From Pseudomonadota bacterium (lineage in GTDB: Bacteria; Pseudomonadota; Gammaproteobacteria; Legionellales; Legionellaceae): a stretch of DNA of 36,801 nucleotides. Below are positions 1 through 7,894 of this stretch, piece by piece (the stretch's first letter is position 1; each line of letters begins with the position of its first letter). The DNA lies in contig JAJZTL010000010.1 in NCBI GenBank assembly GCA_021848965.1, positions 1 to 36,801 on the forward strand. Direction: 5' to 3'. The notes beneath the pieces were generated by a model. It saw only the letters and a list, made by a program, of their open reading frames with translations, was not told the origin of the DNA and searched no databases. The position numbers were made by a program, and so were the translations under genes.

Positions 1-148
1 TATTTCTTAAGTTTACATAGCCTTTATTTTAATTGCTCTCTAATATTTCCCGGGAATTGCTGGGATATGTCCTTTTATCTTGCAAAGAATTGCCTCTCAT
101 GATTAAATAGCTAATTATTGGCCATATTTTTCTTTTTTTGGGGCAGAC
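1..148. other. upstream leader, no gene seen
   Basis: This short AT-rich stretch precedes the DUF945 gene. It carries no open reading frame, RNA or repeat that I can support. A GGGGCAG stretch just before the ATG at 149 may serve as a weak ribosome binding site. Confidence 0.4.
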
Positions 149-1732
149 ATGCGAAAGTGGTTATATTTTGTACTCATAGTGATTATTGCAGGTCTTTTCA
201 CTGCTTATTATGTTGCGGGGGTGAAGGCAGAGAAGGAATTTGGCATATTTCTTAAGTCTGTAAATAATACGCCTAATTTAAAAGTGGTGGCGAAGCATTA
301 TCATCGTGGTTGGTTAAAGTCTACGGTACACATTGATGCAAAATTGCATTGTCCTCCACAGCAGTATGAGCAAAACGGCATGCCTCAAACATTACCTGCG
401 CGTGATGTGCCTTTTTCTTTTAACATGGCTATTTATCATGGCCCAATTATCTTTGCAGAGAATAGTATTGCCTTAGGATTAGGGTATGCGAAGGCCAAAG
501 TTATTTTACCTAATGAGGTATATAATATAGTTAATCCTAGTCTTGTTCACCCTGAACAATTTAGCCAAATATTTTCTTCTACATCAATTAAGCCTGAGGT
601 TATTGTATCGTTGCTATTACGCTATTCAGGTAAAATGGATATCAATCTAGATATTCCTCCTTTTGATCTAACAGGAAAAGAAGGAAGAGCTGAGATAAAC
701 TGGAAAGGTTTTCAAGGGCATTGGATGACGAATCGAAAACTTTCTCATATACAAGGTTCTGTTACATTTAAGGGAATGATTTTTAAGGTGGATGCGGCTA
801 ATGGAAATATAGGTCCTGTTCATTTGAAATATAATGTTGAAAATAAGGGAAACAACATTTTATCAGGGCGTGCGTCTATTAAATTAAAAACGTTTGAAAT
901 TGGTGCGAATAACAAATCTGTTTTAGACCTTGACGGATTGCAAGTAGAGTCCAGCAATCAAATAAAAAATAAAGATAATGTTCAGTTAGTTAACTCATCA
1001 TTAAAAGCAGATATCAGTAGCGTAACCTATCAGGGTTTAGATTATGGCCCTGGGGTTTTGGATGTTTATTTATCAAATTTAGATGCAGAAGCATTGAACC
1101 AAATTCAACAGAAGCTTCAAGTGGTGAGTAATAATAAACTTACAGGGATACAGCAGCAAATGTTTATGCTAACGCTATTGCCTGAATTATCTCGTCTGTT
1201 AAATCATGGTGCAATGCTTCAAGTGAAGCAACTTCAATTATCTATCCCAGAAGGTGTAATTGTCGCGACAGCAAAAGTGAAATTACCTAATCAACCAGCT
1301 GAAAATCAGAATCCATTACAGCTTATTCAAAAAATGGATGCTCATGTTATGGCTGAGGTTCCTGTTGCGTGGTTAACTGAACGCGTTACTGACTTTATTC
1401 AATTGAAGATTGCGCAGCGTCAGTTAATGGAGCAACAAATGGCAAATAAAGCAAATTTAACTCAGCATTCTCAGTTATCAACAACGCCAGCATCCAAAAA
1501 TGAAACGCCAGCAAACGTCACTAACTCTGAAGACGCCAAACTTTTATCATTACAAGAGATGAATGCTTTAGCAAAGCAACAAGCTTTAGAACAGTTAGAA
1601 AATTTAGTTCAAAATGGAATATTGATACAGAAAGAAAATGTGTATCGAATTGAAATGACTTTCAAAGAAGGCGCATTTTATATCAACGGTAAACCATTCA
1701 ATAATCAACAGATATCAGAAGGGGTAAATTAA
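149..1732 (+). CDS. DUF945 (YdgA-like) family protein
   Basis: The 527-residue product starts with a hydrophobic segment (about residues 4-25, WLYFVLIVIIAGLFTAYYVA), which looks like an uncleaved signal anchor with the bulk of the protein in the periplasm. The region after it, with the HYHRGWLKS stretch around residues 50-58, matches the start of the DUF945/YdgA family; E. coli YdgA is of similar size (about 500 residues). The rest is beta-rich, and a Gln/Asn/Thr-rich section at about 420-460 looks like a linker. The molecular function of the family is not established. The stop codon TAA shares its last base with the ATG of fis, so the two are very likely co-transcribed and translationally coupled. 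Family assignment is fairly secure from the N-terminus and architecture. Confidence 0.75.
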   Translation: MRKWLYFVLIVIIAGLFTAYYVAGVKAEKEFGIFLKSVNNTPNLKVVAKHYHRGWLKSTVHIDAKLHCPPQQYEQNGMPQTLPARDVPFSFNMAIYHGPIIFAENSIALGLGYAKAKVILPNEVYNIVNPSLVHPEQFSQIFSSTSIKPEVIVSLLLRYSGKMDINLDIPPFDLTGKEGRAEINWKGFQGHWMTNRKLSHIQGSVTFKGMIFKVDAANGNIGPVHLKYNVENKGNNILSGRASIKLKTFEIGANNKSVLDLDGLQVESSNQIKNKDNVQLVNSSLKADISSVTYQGLDYGPGVLDVYLSNLDAEALNQIQQKLQVVSNNKLTGIQQQMFMLTLLPELSRLLNHGAMLQVKQLQLSIPEGVIVATAKVKLPNQPAENQNPLQLIQKMDAHVMAEVPVAWLTERVTDFIQLKIAQRQLMEQQMANKANLTQHSQLSTTPASKNETPANVTNSEDAKLLSLQEMNALAKQQALEQLENLVQNGILIQKENVYRIEMTFKEGAFYINGKPFNNQQISEGVN

Positions 1733-2025
1733 TGACAGCACACATGAGTGAAGTTCAAAATGCTAGAGCAGTAGCTTCGTTATCAGAAGTAGTCACGCAA
1801 GCAATTCAAAATTATTTCAGTGGATTAAAAGGACACGAACCCATTGCACTTTATCAGTTAGTCATGGAAGAAATAGAAGCTCCCTTATTGAAAGCTGTTA
1901 TGGAGCGCTGCAAGTATAATCAATCACGTGCAGCAGTTATGCTAGGCTTAAGTCGTGGAACACTACGAACAAAATTACGTAAATACTTTGATGAACAGTA
2001 TACGGGAAGCAGAGATAATGAGTAA
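1732..2025 (+). CDS. fis: Fis-family DNA-binding protein
   Basis: The 97-residue product has the length and layout of Fis (factor for inversion stimulation), a homodimeric nucleoid protein that bends DNA and regulates transcription. The N-terminal half (about 14-55) is the dimerisation region. The C-terminal helix-turn-helix is clear in NQSRAAVMLGLSRGTLRTKL (about residues 64-83). The start codon overlaps the stop of the DUF945 gene by one base; its end overlaps the next gene by 8 bases. In many gammaproteobacteria fis follows dusB; here it sits instead between a DUF945 gene and an exported-protein gene, so its usual partner is missing. Confidence 0.93.
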   Translation: MTAHMSEVQNARAVASLSEVVTQAIQNYFSGLKGHEPIALYQLVMEEIEAPLLKAVMERCKYNQSRAAVMLGLSRGTLRTKLRKYFDEQYTGSRDNE

Positions 2026-2488
2026 ATTTAAGTCCTTATGCGCATCTGCTGGTTTTTTGCTTTGCTCATTTGTTCAAATTAATGCAGCTATGGCAGCAAA
2101 CACAGAAGATACATTAGGATTAGCTGGAACGTATCATTGTCACGGATATGACAGTCATGAGGGGCCTTATAAAGGTGCTGTAGTTACATTAAAGTTGGAT
2201 GCTAAAAACAGTAAGTTAGAGCAAGATCGAGGTGCGTATCTTTTTACATTAGTTGAACCTGATGGGACACGCTATATTGGTGAGGCTGCGGCAGAGAAGG
2301 ATTATTTGGCCGTGTATTTTCAAAATACATCATCTTCGATGAAAACAGATCGAGGTGTTGGAATTGCTAAAGTTACTCGAGAAAAAAATGCTCAAGGTAA
2401 AATAAAAACCGTGTTTAATAAATTTTACTATGAGCCTCACTATGAAGGCGGTGGCAATGGCACGGAGACTTGTGAGAAAGTTGAGTAG
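2018..2488 (+). CDS. small exported protein of unknown function
   Basis: I place the start at the ATG at 2018 (156 residues) rather than at an upstream in-frame ATG at 1955, because the product then begins with a textbook signal peptide (MSKFK, hydrophobic core, cleavage likely after AMA at about residue 26). The mature protein, about 130 residues, has one Cys near each end (YHCHGYD and ETCEKVE), which could form a disulfide in the periplasm, and an acidic, beta-type composition. No lipobox is present. The start ATGAGTAA overlaps the fis stop, so the gene is probably translated by coupling from the fis message. I do not recognise the family. A REP-like hairpin begins directly after its TAG stop. 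Confidence 0.75.
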   Translation: MSKFKSLCASAGFLLCSFVQINAAMAANTEDTLGLAGTYHCHGYDSHEGPYKGAVVTLKLDAKNSKLEQDRGAYLFTLVEPDGTRYIGEAAAEKDYLAVYFQNTSSSMKTDRGVGIAKVTREKNAQGKIKTVFNKFYYEPHYEGGGNGTETCEKVE

Positions 2489-2514
2489 GTGGGCGAATAT
2501 TATTTGCCCCTACA
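2489..2514. repeat. TAGGGGC-family short palindromic repeat, copy 1
   Basis: The sequence GGGCGAATATTATTTGCCC followed by CTACAG forms a near-perfect hairpin. It begins directly after the TAG stop of the exported protein. Its reverse complement (CTGTAGGGGCAAATAATATT...) is almost identical to the unit at 27004-27031 beside the sucA stop. It could act as a REP-like 3' mRNA hairpin or weak terminator; that role is inferred. Confidence 0.7.
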
Positions 2515-2533
2515 GATTGAGGATGTTTTGGCT

Positions 2534-2555
2534 GTGTTGCAAGCTGTATCCCCTT
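2534..2555. repeat. possible partial remnant of the 123-bp palindromic element
   Basis: The run GTTGCAAGCTGTATCCCCTT matches GTTGCAAGCTGCATCTCCTT in the intergenic 123-bp element (33221-33240) with two differences. The similarity then fades, and the flanks do not contain the ATACTC ends. It may be a decayed fragment or chance; the nearby second TTGCAAGCT makes a local direct repeat. Confidence 0.3.
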
Positions 2556-2610
2556 GCAAGCTATTGCATTTTACGTTAAGCTTCACCCATTGAATAAATG
2601 AGAAAAAATA

Positions 2611-2988
2611 ATGTATGGTATTCTTTTAACATTATATATTTTAATTTCGTTAGCGCTTATTGTCTTGGTGTTAATTCAACATGGCAAAGGAGCTGATATA
2701 GGAGCTGCATTTGGTTCTGGAGCTTCCAATACTGTATTTGGAAGTCAAGGTTCAGGAGGCTTTTTATTTAAATTAACAGGGGGCTTAGCGGTAGGTTTTT
2801 TTGTTATTGCTTTAGCATTAGGATACATGGTAAATTCTCAGTATCAGCAGCAACAGGCATCTCCTATTTTACCGCATACTTCTCCTGCGAAAAAGCAAAT
2901 TGTTCCTTTACCAGATGATGTCTTAGGTGATAATGTAAGTGGTGCTTCGTCAGTACTACCTGCGTCCGAGGGGCAAACAAGTAAATAA
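2611..2988 (+). CDS. secG: protein-export membrane protein SecG
   Basis: The 125-residue product is the SecG subunit of the SecYEG translocon in the inner membrane. Two hydrophobic segments (about residues 3-22 and 53-72) flank the diagnostic cytoplasmic loop LVLIQHGKGADIGAAFGSG and NTVFGSQGSGGFL (about 18-50), which is the most conserved part of the family. The tail (about 75-125) is low in complexity and variable, as is usual. secG followed by tRNA-Leu and then nuoA is a familiar gammaproteobacterial arrangement, which supports both the gene call and the start codon. The tRNA follows after 8 bases, so secG and the tRNA are probably on one transcript. Confidence 0.95.
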   Translation: MYGILLTLYILISLALIVLVLIQHGKGADIGAAFGSGASNTVFGSQGSGGFLFKLTGGLAVGFFVIALALGYMVNSQYQQQQASPILPHTSPAKKQIVPLPDDVLGDNVSGASSVLPASEGQTSK

Positions 2989-2996
2989 ATAATATT

Positions 2997-3081
2997 GCCG
3001 AAGTGGTGAAATTGGTAGACACGCCGTCTTGAGGGGGCGGTGACGAAAGTTGTGCCGGTTCGAGTCCGGCCTTCGGCACCA
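2997..3081 (+). tRNA. tRNA-Leu (anticodon GAG)
   Basis: A class II tRNA with a seven-base acceptor stem, GCCGAAG pairing CTTCGGC, discriminator A and genome-encoded CCA. The anticodon stem CCGTC/GGCGG encloses the loop TTGAGGG, giving anticodon GAG, which reads CUC and CUU leucine codons. The long variable arm (TGACGAAAGTTGT region) is as expected for leucine, and the T arm GCCGG-TTCGAGT-CCGGC is perfect. It closely resembles the E. coli leuU tRNA, which also lies next to secG. Confidence 0.97.
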
Positions 3082-3113
3082 TTTTAAATTGGTCATTTTT
3101 ATTGGATCATATT

Positions 3114-3482
3114 ATGTTATATCAATACCTACCCATCCTAGTGTTTATTTTAGTGGCTTTTGGTCTGGGAGGAGCTATGCTTTCTGCCGGCCATCTGTTG
3201 AGTTTAAGAAAGCCTGGAAAACAGAAAGATGCTCCGTATGAGTGTGGTTTTCCTGAGTTTGAAAGCGCTCGCTTGCCTTTTGATGTTCGTTTTTACCTTG
3301 TCGCAATTCTATTTATTATTTTTGATTTAGAAACAGCATTTTTTGTGCCATGGGCGATCAGTTTAAGAGAGCTTGTGGGTAATGGAACGACGTTGGCTTT
3401 TTGGAGCATGATGCTCTTTCTGGGTATTTTAGTCATTGGATTTATTTACGAGTGGAAGAAAGGAGCATTAGAGTGGGAATAA
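3114..3482 (+). CDS. nuoA: NADH-quinone oxidoreductase subunit A
   Basis: NuoA is a small membrane subunit of respiratory complex I, near the quinone site. The product (122 residues from the ATG at 3114; a TTG at 3102 would add four residues) has three membrane segments (about 5-25, 62-82 and 90-112). The conserved loop with [20 protein letters not shown] and the following [16 protein letters not shown] are hallmark sequences. It is the first gene of the nuo cluster, 32 bases after the tRNA. No strong Shine-Dalgarno is visible before the start. It ends just inside a possible GTG start for nuoB. Confidence 0.96.
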   Translation: MLYQYLPILVFILVAFGLGGAMLSAGHLLSLRKPGKQKDAPYECGFPEFESARLPFDVRFYLVAILFIIFDLETAFFVPWAISLRELVGNGTTLAFWSMMLFLGILVIGFIYEWKKGALEWE

Positions 3483-3532
3483 ATGTAAATAATGGGGCGA
3501 GTAGCGGCATTATCAAAGAGCAAGGATTAGGC

Positions 3533-4015
3533 ATGAAGGAGTTTGAAAATTTACAACACCGTGGATTCGTGTTGGCTTCTCTCGATAAGTTAGTAGGTTG
3601 GGCTAGAGGCGGTGCTATGTGGCCGATGACATTTGGTTTAGCTTGCTGTGCCGTTGAAATGATGCACGTCGGTGCTTCACGTTACGATCTGGATCGTTTT
3701 GGTATTGTTTTTAGACCTAGTCCACGTCAGTCAGACGTGATGATTGTTGCAGGAACATTATGCAATAAAATGGCGCCTGCGTTGCGTAAAGTATATGATC
3801 AGATGGCTGAGCCGCGCTGGGTTATTTCTATGGGATCTTGCGCAAATGGCGGTGGATACTATCATTATTCTTATTCAGTAGTTCGAGGGTGTGATCGTAT
3901 TGTTCCGGTAGATGTGTATGTTCCTGGTTGTCCGCCGACAGCGGAAGCGTTATTGTATGGAATTATTCAATTACAGAATAAAATTAAACATAAAAATATC
4001 ATTGAAAGATTTTAA
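3533..4015 (+). CDS. nuoB: NADH-quinone oxidoreductase subunit B
   Basis: NuoB carries the terminal [4Fe-4S] cluster N2 that hands electrons to quinone. Cluster ligands are visible in [18 protein letters not shown] and [10 protein letters not shown]. The product is 160 residues from the ATG at 3533, which has an AAGGA six bases upstream and gives the family's usual length. A second candidate is the GTG at 3473: it has an even better AAAGGAG seven bases upstream and would overlap the end of nuoA, adding 20 residues. I prefer the ATG but cannot exclude the longer form. Next gene nuoC starts 3 bases after the stop. Confidence 0.95.
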   Translation: MKEFENLQHRGFVLASLDKLVGWARGGAMWPMTFGLACCAVEMMHVGASRYDLDRFGIVFRPSPRQSDVMIVAGTLCNKMAPALRKVYDQMAEPRWVISMGSCANGGGYYHYSYSVVRGCDRIVPVDVYVPGCPPTAEALLYGIIQLQNKIKHKNIIERF

Positions 4016-4018
4016 TTT

Positions 4019-4696
4019 ATGAATTTAGAAACCTATTTAGAAAAAGCACTAAAAGAAAAATTAGGCAGTGCTTTGTCTTCTCTGACTATAGCATGTGACA
4101 ATCAAATAACGGTCGAAATAATCCCATCATGTCTGCATGCCTCATTTAAAGAACTGCAACAAGATAAAGATTTTCAATTTGATACCTTAATTGATATTTG
4201 TGGCGTGGATTATTTAGATTATGGAACGGTTGAATGGGAAACTAAGAAGGTTACCTCAACAGGATTTAGCCGTGGTGTTGAAAAAGAAGCTGCTCCTCAA
4301 AATTATAAACCTCATGCTCGTTTTGCAGTTGTTTATCATTTATTATCCACTACGTTAAATCAACGTTTGCGTGTACGTGTTTACTTGGAAGAAGAAAACT
4401 TGTTTGTCGATTCTATTGCTGATATTTGGCCTGCAGCTAATTGGTTTGAGCGGGAAGCTTACGATTTATATGGAATTTTATTCAAAGGTCATCCTGATTT
4501 AAGACGCATTTTGACTGATTATGGCTTTATTGGTTATCCATTCCGCAAGGATTTTCCGTTGAGTGGGTATGTCGAAGTCAATTATGATGCCAAATTAGAA
4601 AGAGTAGTGAATACTCCTGTGGATATTCAACCGAGAACTTTAGTACCCAAAACTCGACGAGCAATTCAGAAGGAGAAAATCTCTCATGGAAATTAA
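4019..4696 (+). CDS. nuoC: NADH-quinone oxidoreductase subunit C
   Basis: NuoC is a peripheral-arm subunit of complex I that packs against NuoD. The 225-residue product contains the family signatures [13 protein letters not shown] (about 55-68), [16 protein letters not shown] (about 140-156), [11 protein letters not shown] and [11 protein letters not shown] stretch around residues 75-95 ([19 protein letters not shown]) is longer than in E. coli and, as I recall, resembles the insert in Legionellales NuoC. The separate nuoC and nuoD, overlapping by 11 bases, differ from the nuoCD fusion in enterobacteria. Confidence 0.95.
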   Translation: MNLETYLEKALKEKLGSALSSLTIACDNQITVEIIPSCLHASFKELQQDKDFQFDTLIDICGVDYLDYGTVEWETKKVTSTGFSRGVEKEAAPQNYKPHARFAVVYHLLSTTLNQRLRVRVYLEEENLFVDSIADIWPAANWFEREAYDLYGILFKGHPDLRRILTDYGFIGYPFRKDFPLSGYVEVNYDAKLERVVNTPVDIQPRTLVPKTRRAIQKEKISHGN

Positions 4697-5936
4697 AAAC
4701 TATACCTTAAACTTTGGACCACAACACCCTTCTGCGCATGGTGTTTTACGCTTGGTATTGGAGTTAGATGGAGAAACAGTGGTTAAAGCAGATCCTCATA
4801 TTGGTTTGCTTCATCGAGGTACAGAAAAATTAGTGGAAACAAAACCCTATAATCAAAGCATTGGTTATATGGATCGGTTAGATTATGTTTCAATGATGTG
4901 TAATGAGCATGCTTATGTACGAGCTGTTGAAAAATTATTAGGCATTACAGCACCTATTCGTGCGCAATATATTCGTACGATGTTTGACGAAATTACACGT
5001 ATTTTAAATCATCTTTTATGGCTTGGAGCAACAGCATTAGATATTGGAGCGATGACTGTTTTTCTTTATTGTTTTCGCGAACGAGAAGACTTGTTTGATT
5101 GCTATGAAGCTGTTTCAGGTGCTCGTATGCACGCAACTTATTATCGCCCAGGTGGAGTAGCGCGTGATCTTCCTAATAGTATGCCTAAATATGAAATGTC
5201 TCGTTGGCATAATGCGCGTGAAGTCGAGAAAATGAATCAGCATCGAGAGGGTTCCTTGTTAGATTTTATTTGGGCTTTCACCGAACGTTTTCCTGGATAT
5301 GTTGATGAGTACGAAACATTATTGACAGATAATCGAATTTGGAAACAACGTACGGTTGACATTGGTATAGTCTCTCCTGAAAGAGCGCGTGCCTTAGGTT
5401 TCACAGGGCCTATGTTGCGCGGTTCTGGTGTTGCATGGGATTTACGTAAACATCAACCTTATGCTGCTTACGATCAAATGGATTTTGATATTCCTATAGG
5501 AAAAACAGGTGATTGCTACGATCGTTATTTGGTTCGTGTTGAAGAAATGCGTCAATCGAATCGCATTATTCGCCAATGTGTTGAATGGTTGCGAAAAAAT
5601 CCTGGTCCTGTTGTGATTGATGACCATAAAATATTCCCTCCCAAGCGTGCTATCATGAAGCATGATATGGAGGCATTAATTCATCACTTTAAACTATTTA
5701 CAGAAGGTTATTGTGTGCCTGAAGGTGAGGTATATTCTGCCGTTGAAGCACCTAAAGGAGAATTTGGCATTTATATGATTTCCGATGGGGCGAATAAACC
5801 CTACCGTGTAAAAATTCGTGCACCTGGATTTCCTCATTTGGCCGCTTTTGATGAAATGGTTTCTGGTCACATGCTTGCAGATGGTGTCGCTATTTTAGCG
5901 AGTCAAGATATAGTATTTGGTGAGATTGACAGATAG
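4686..5936 (+). CDS. nuoD: NADH-quinone oxidoreductase subunit D
   Basis: NuoD (416 residues, normal length) is the 49-kDa-type subunit of complex I that forms the quinone-binding cavity with NuoB. Diagnostic stretches are [17 protein letters not shown] near the N-terminus, [31 protein letters not shown] (about 278-296), [11 protein letters not shown] and the terminal DIVFGEIDR. The start overlaps nuoC by 11 bases with GGAGAAAATCTCTCATG giving a ribosome binding site inside nuoC. The following gene is not nuoE but an aldehyde dehydrogenase 36-39 bases downstream. Confidence 0.97.
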   Translation: MEIKNYTLNFGPQHPSAHGVLRLVLELDGETVVKADPHIGLLHRGTEKLVETKPYNQSIGYMDRLDYVSMMCNEHAYVRAVEKLLGITAPIRAQYIRTMFDEITRILNHLLWLGATALDIGAMTVFLYCFREREDLFDCYEAVSGARMHATYYRPGGVARDLPNSMPKYEMSRWHNAREVEKMNQHREGSLLDFIWAFTERFPGYVDEYETLLTDNRIWKQRTVDIGIVSPERARALGFTGPMLRGSGVAWDLRKHQPYAAYDQMDFDIPIGKTGDCYDRYLVRVEEMRQSNRIIRQCVEWLRKNPGPVVIDDHKIFPPKRAIMKHDMEALIHHFKLFTEGYCVPEGEVYSAVEAPKGEFGIYMISDGANKPYRVKIRAPGFPHLAAFDEMVSGHMLADGVAILASQDIVFGEIDR

Positions 5937-5975
5937 TCAACATTTGACAAAAGATCGAATCAAGAGGGGTAAGTG

Positions 5976-7337
5976 ATGATAACAACAATTAATCCTGCAT
6001 TGGAAGAAGTGATTCAGCAATATGCCTTACATACGCCCACTGAAGTCAATGCTCGTTTAGATGGTTTACATCATGGATGGAAAAAATGGAAGGCCTTGTC
6101 ATTCGAAGAGCGTGGCAAATATTTGATTGCTCTAGGAAAAAAAATTTTAGAGAGAAAGGAAGAATACGCTCGTTTGATTAGTTTAGAAATGGGCAAACCT
6201 ATTCGCTTAGCACGCGCAGAAATTGAAAAAAGTGCATGGATTTGTGAATATTTTGCCGAAAATGCAGAGAAATATCTTCGAGCTGAAACAATTCAAACCT
6301 CATTGAAAAAAAGCGTTATTCATTATCAACCGATGGGTATTATTTTAGGCATCATGCCTTGGAATTATCCTTTTTGGCAAGTGTTTCGGTCAATGACAAC
6401 CAGCATGATGGCTGGAAATGTTTTCTTATTAAAGCATGCTCCTATTTCTACTGGAGTATCATTAGCGATTGAAGCCTTATGGGCTGAAATTGCACCCATG
6501 ACAGTGTTTAGAAGCGTTATTTTAGATGATGCTGCGGTGTCCACTTTAATAGGGCATAATCAAATTGCAGGAGTTTCCCTGACGGGTAGTGTTCGTGCCG
6601 GAAAAGCTGTTGCTAAATTTGCAGCGCAAGCAATGAAAAAATATGTGCTTGAGTTGGGAGGAAGTGATCCTTACGTCATTTTGTCAGATGCAGATGTTTC
6701 CATGGCAGCTAAAGCTTGTGTACAAAGTCGGTTATCAAATTCAGGACAGGTATGCATTGCGCCTAAACGCTTGATTGCGGTTGATTCTGTTTATGAGGCT
6801 TTTAGAGAGCAAGTGTTGGAAGCAGTAGAGGCTTATTCTTGTGGTGATCCTTTAAAAGAAGAAACGATGTTAGGTCCTATGGCGCGCGCTGATTTACGAG
6901 AGTCAGTGAAAAGACAAGTACAAGAAAGTGTTGCACAAGGGGCTAAACTGTTATATGGTGGTCAAATACCCGAAGGTAAAGGGTTTTATTATCCAGCGAC
7001 TGTTATGGAAGGTGTTAAACCGGGGATAACTGCCTTTGAAGAAGAAGTTTTCGGTCCAGTTGTTATTTTAATTCGTGCAAGAGATGAAGAGGACGCTATT
7101 TTATTAGCGAATACTTCTTCTTATGGACTAGGTGCTGGTGTATTTACCCAAGATATTAAACGAGGGGAATATTTGGCTACTCAGTGTATTGAAGCAGGTG
7201 CATGCTATGTGAATGCTGTTGTTTCCTCTGATCCTCGTCTTCCATTTGGTGGTATAAAAATGTCAGGATTAGGATACGAATTAGGTGCCGCTGGCTTACA
7301 TGAGTTTACACACATTAAAACAATAGGTATTGTCTAG
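5976..7337 (+). CDS. NAD(P)-dependent aldehyde dehydrogenase, succinate-semialdehyde (Sad/GabD) type
   Basis: The 453-residue product is a full-length ALDH-superfamily enzyme. Overall sequence is closest in my judgement to E. coli Sad (YneI), which oxidises succinate semialdehyde to succinate; shared blocks include ITLEMGKPI-type LISLEMGKPI, GIILGIMPWNYPFWQV, LTGSVRAGKAVA, LGPMARADLR and PFGGIKMSGLGYE. The catalytic Cys is C260 in NSGQVCIAPKR and the general base Glu is E226 in LELGGSDP. I choose the ATG at 5976, spaced 6 bases from AGAGGGG, over the adjacent GTG at 5973. It stands between nuoD and nuoE in the same orientation and nuoE starts 2 bases after its stop, so it is embedded in the nuo operon. 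The exact substrate is inferred. Confidence 0.88.
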   Translation: MITTINPALEEVIQQYALHTPTEVNARLDGLHHGWKKWKALSFEERGKYLIALGKKILERKEEYARLISLEMGKPIRLARAEIEKSAWICEYFAENAEKYLRAETIQTSLKKSVIHYQPMGIILGIMPWNYPFWQVFRSMTTSMMAGNVFLLKHAPISTGVSLAIEALWAEIAPMTVFRSVILDDAAVSTLIGHNQIAGVSLTGSVRAGKAVAKFAAQAMKKYVLELGGSDPYVILSDADVSMAAKACVQSRLSNSGQVCIAPKRLIAVDSVYEAFREQVLEAVEAYSCGDPLKEETMLGPMARADLRESVKRQVQESVAQGAKLLYGGQIPEGKGFYYPATVMEGVKPGITAFEEEVFGPVVILIRARDEEDAILLANTSSYGLGAGVFTQDIKRGEYLATQCIEAGACYVNAVVSSDPRLPFGGIKMSGLGYELGAAGLHEFTHIKTIGIV

Positions 7338-7339
7338 AG

Positions 7340-7867
7340 ATGACAACAGAAAAATCATTGAATTCATTGAATTCATTAAATCTGGCTGATTGGCTTAATG
7401 CTGATCGATTAACTGAAGTAAATCATTGGATTGCAAAATATCCTGAAGAGCAAAGGCAATCTGCAGTAATGCGTACATTAATGCTAGCCCAGGAAGAGCA
7501 CGGTTATTTGTCTGAACCGCTGATGAATGCTGTGGCGCATTATTTAAAGATGCCGCCTATAGCTGTATATGAAGTGGCTACATTTTATTCCATGTATCAA
7601 TTAAAACCTTGCGGTAAACATATGATTAATGTATGCCGTAGTTTTTCATGCCAATTGCGTGGATCTGACGATATTACGAAAGCTTTATGCCAAAAGCTCA
7701 ATGTTGTTGTTGGTGGAACAACGGAAGATAAGCAATTTACTCTGCGTGAAGTTGAGTGTCTTGGTGCTTGTGTCGGTGGACCCGTAGCACAAATAGATAA
7801 AGAGTATCATGAAAATTTGACACTCGATAATTTAGATATGGTGTTAGAAAAATATAAAGAATCCTAA
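7340..7867 (+). CDS. nuoE: NADH-quinone oxidoreductase subunit E
   Basis: NuoE (175 residues) holds the [2Fe-2S] cluster N1a of the NADH-dehydrogenase module of complex I. Ligands are C99 and C104 (CRSFSC) and C140 and C144 (CLGAC), in the normal CX4C ... CX3C order. The N-terminus is odd: residues 6-14 read SLN-SLN-SLN, encoded by three 9-bp tandem units at 7355-7381. The gene is coupled to the upstream aldehyde dehydrogenase. It is followed by folC rather than nuoF, so the cluster stops here; nuoF-N must lie elsewhere or be lost. Confidence 0.95.
   Translation: MTTEKSLNSLNSLNLADWLNADRLTEVNHWIAKYPEEQRQSAVMRTLMLAQEEHGYLSEPLMNAVAHYLKMPPIAVYEVATFYSMYQLKPCGKHMINVCRSFSCQLRGSDDITKALCQKLNVVVGGTTEDKQFTLREVECLGACVGGPVAQIDKEYHENLTLDNLDMVLEKYKES
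7355..7381 (+). repeat. 9-bp tandem repeat in the nuoE start region
   Basis: Three consecutive 9-bp units (TCATTGAAT, TCATTGAAT, TCATTAAAT) lie in frame and encode SLN three times. In another phase the unit is ATTCATTGA, one base from the unit ATCCATTGA repeated in ribD at 15584-15628. Confidence 0.85.
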
Positions 7868-7894
7868 GATTTAAGACATCTTGTTTACTACACC

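Noticed and set aside
3102-3113. TTG at 3102 as the start of nuoA
   Set aside because: An ATG four codons downstream gives the usual NuoA N-terminus; the TTG adds no conserved residues.
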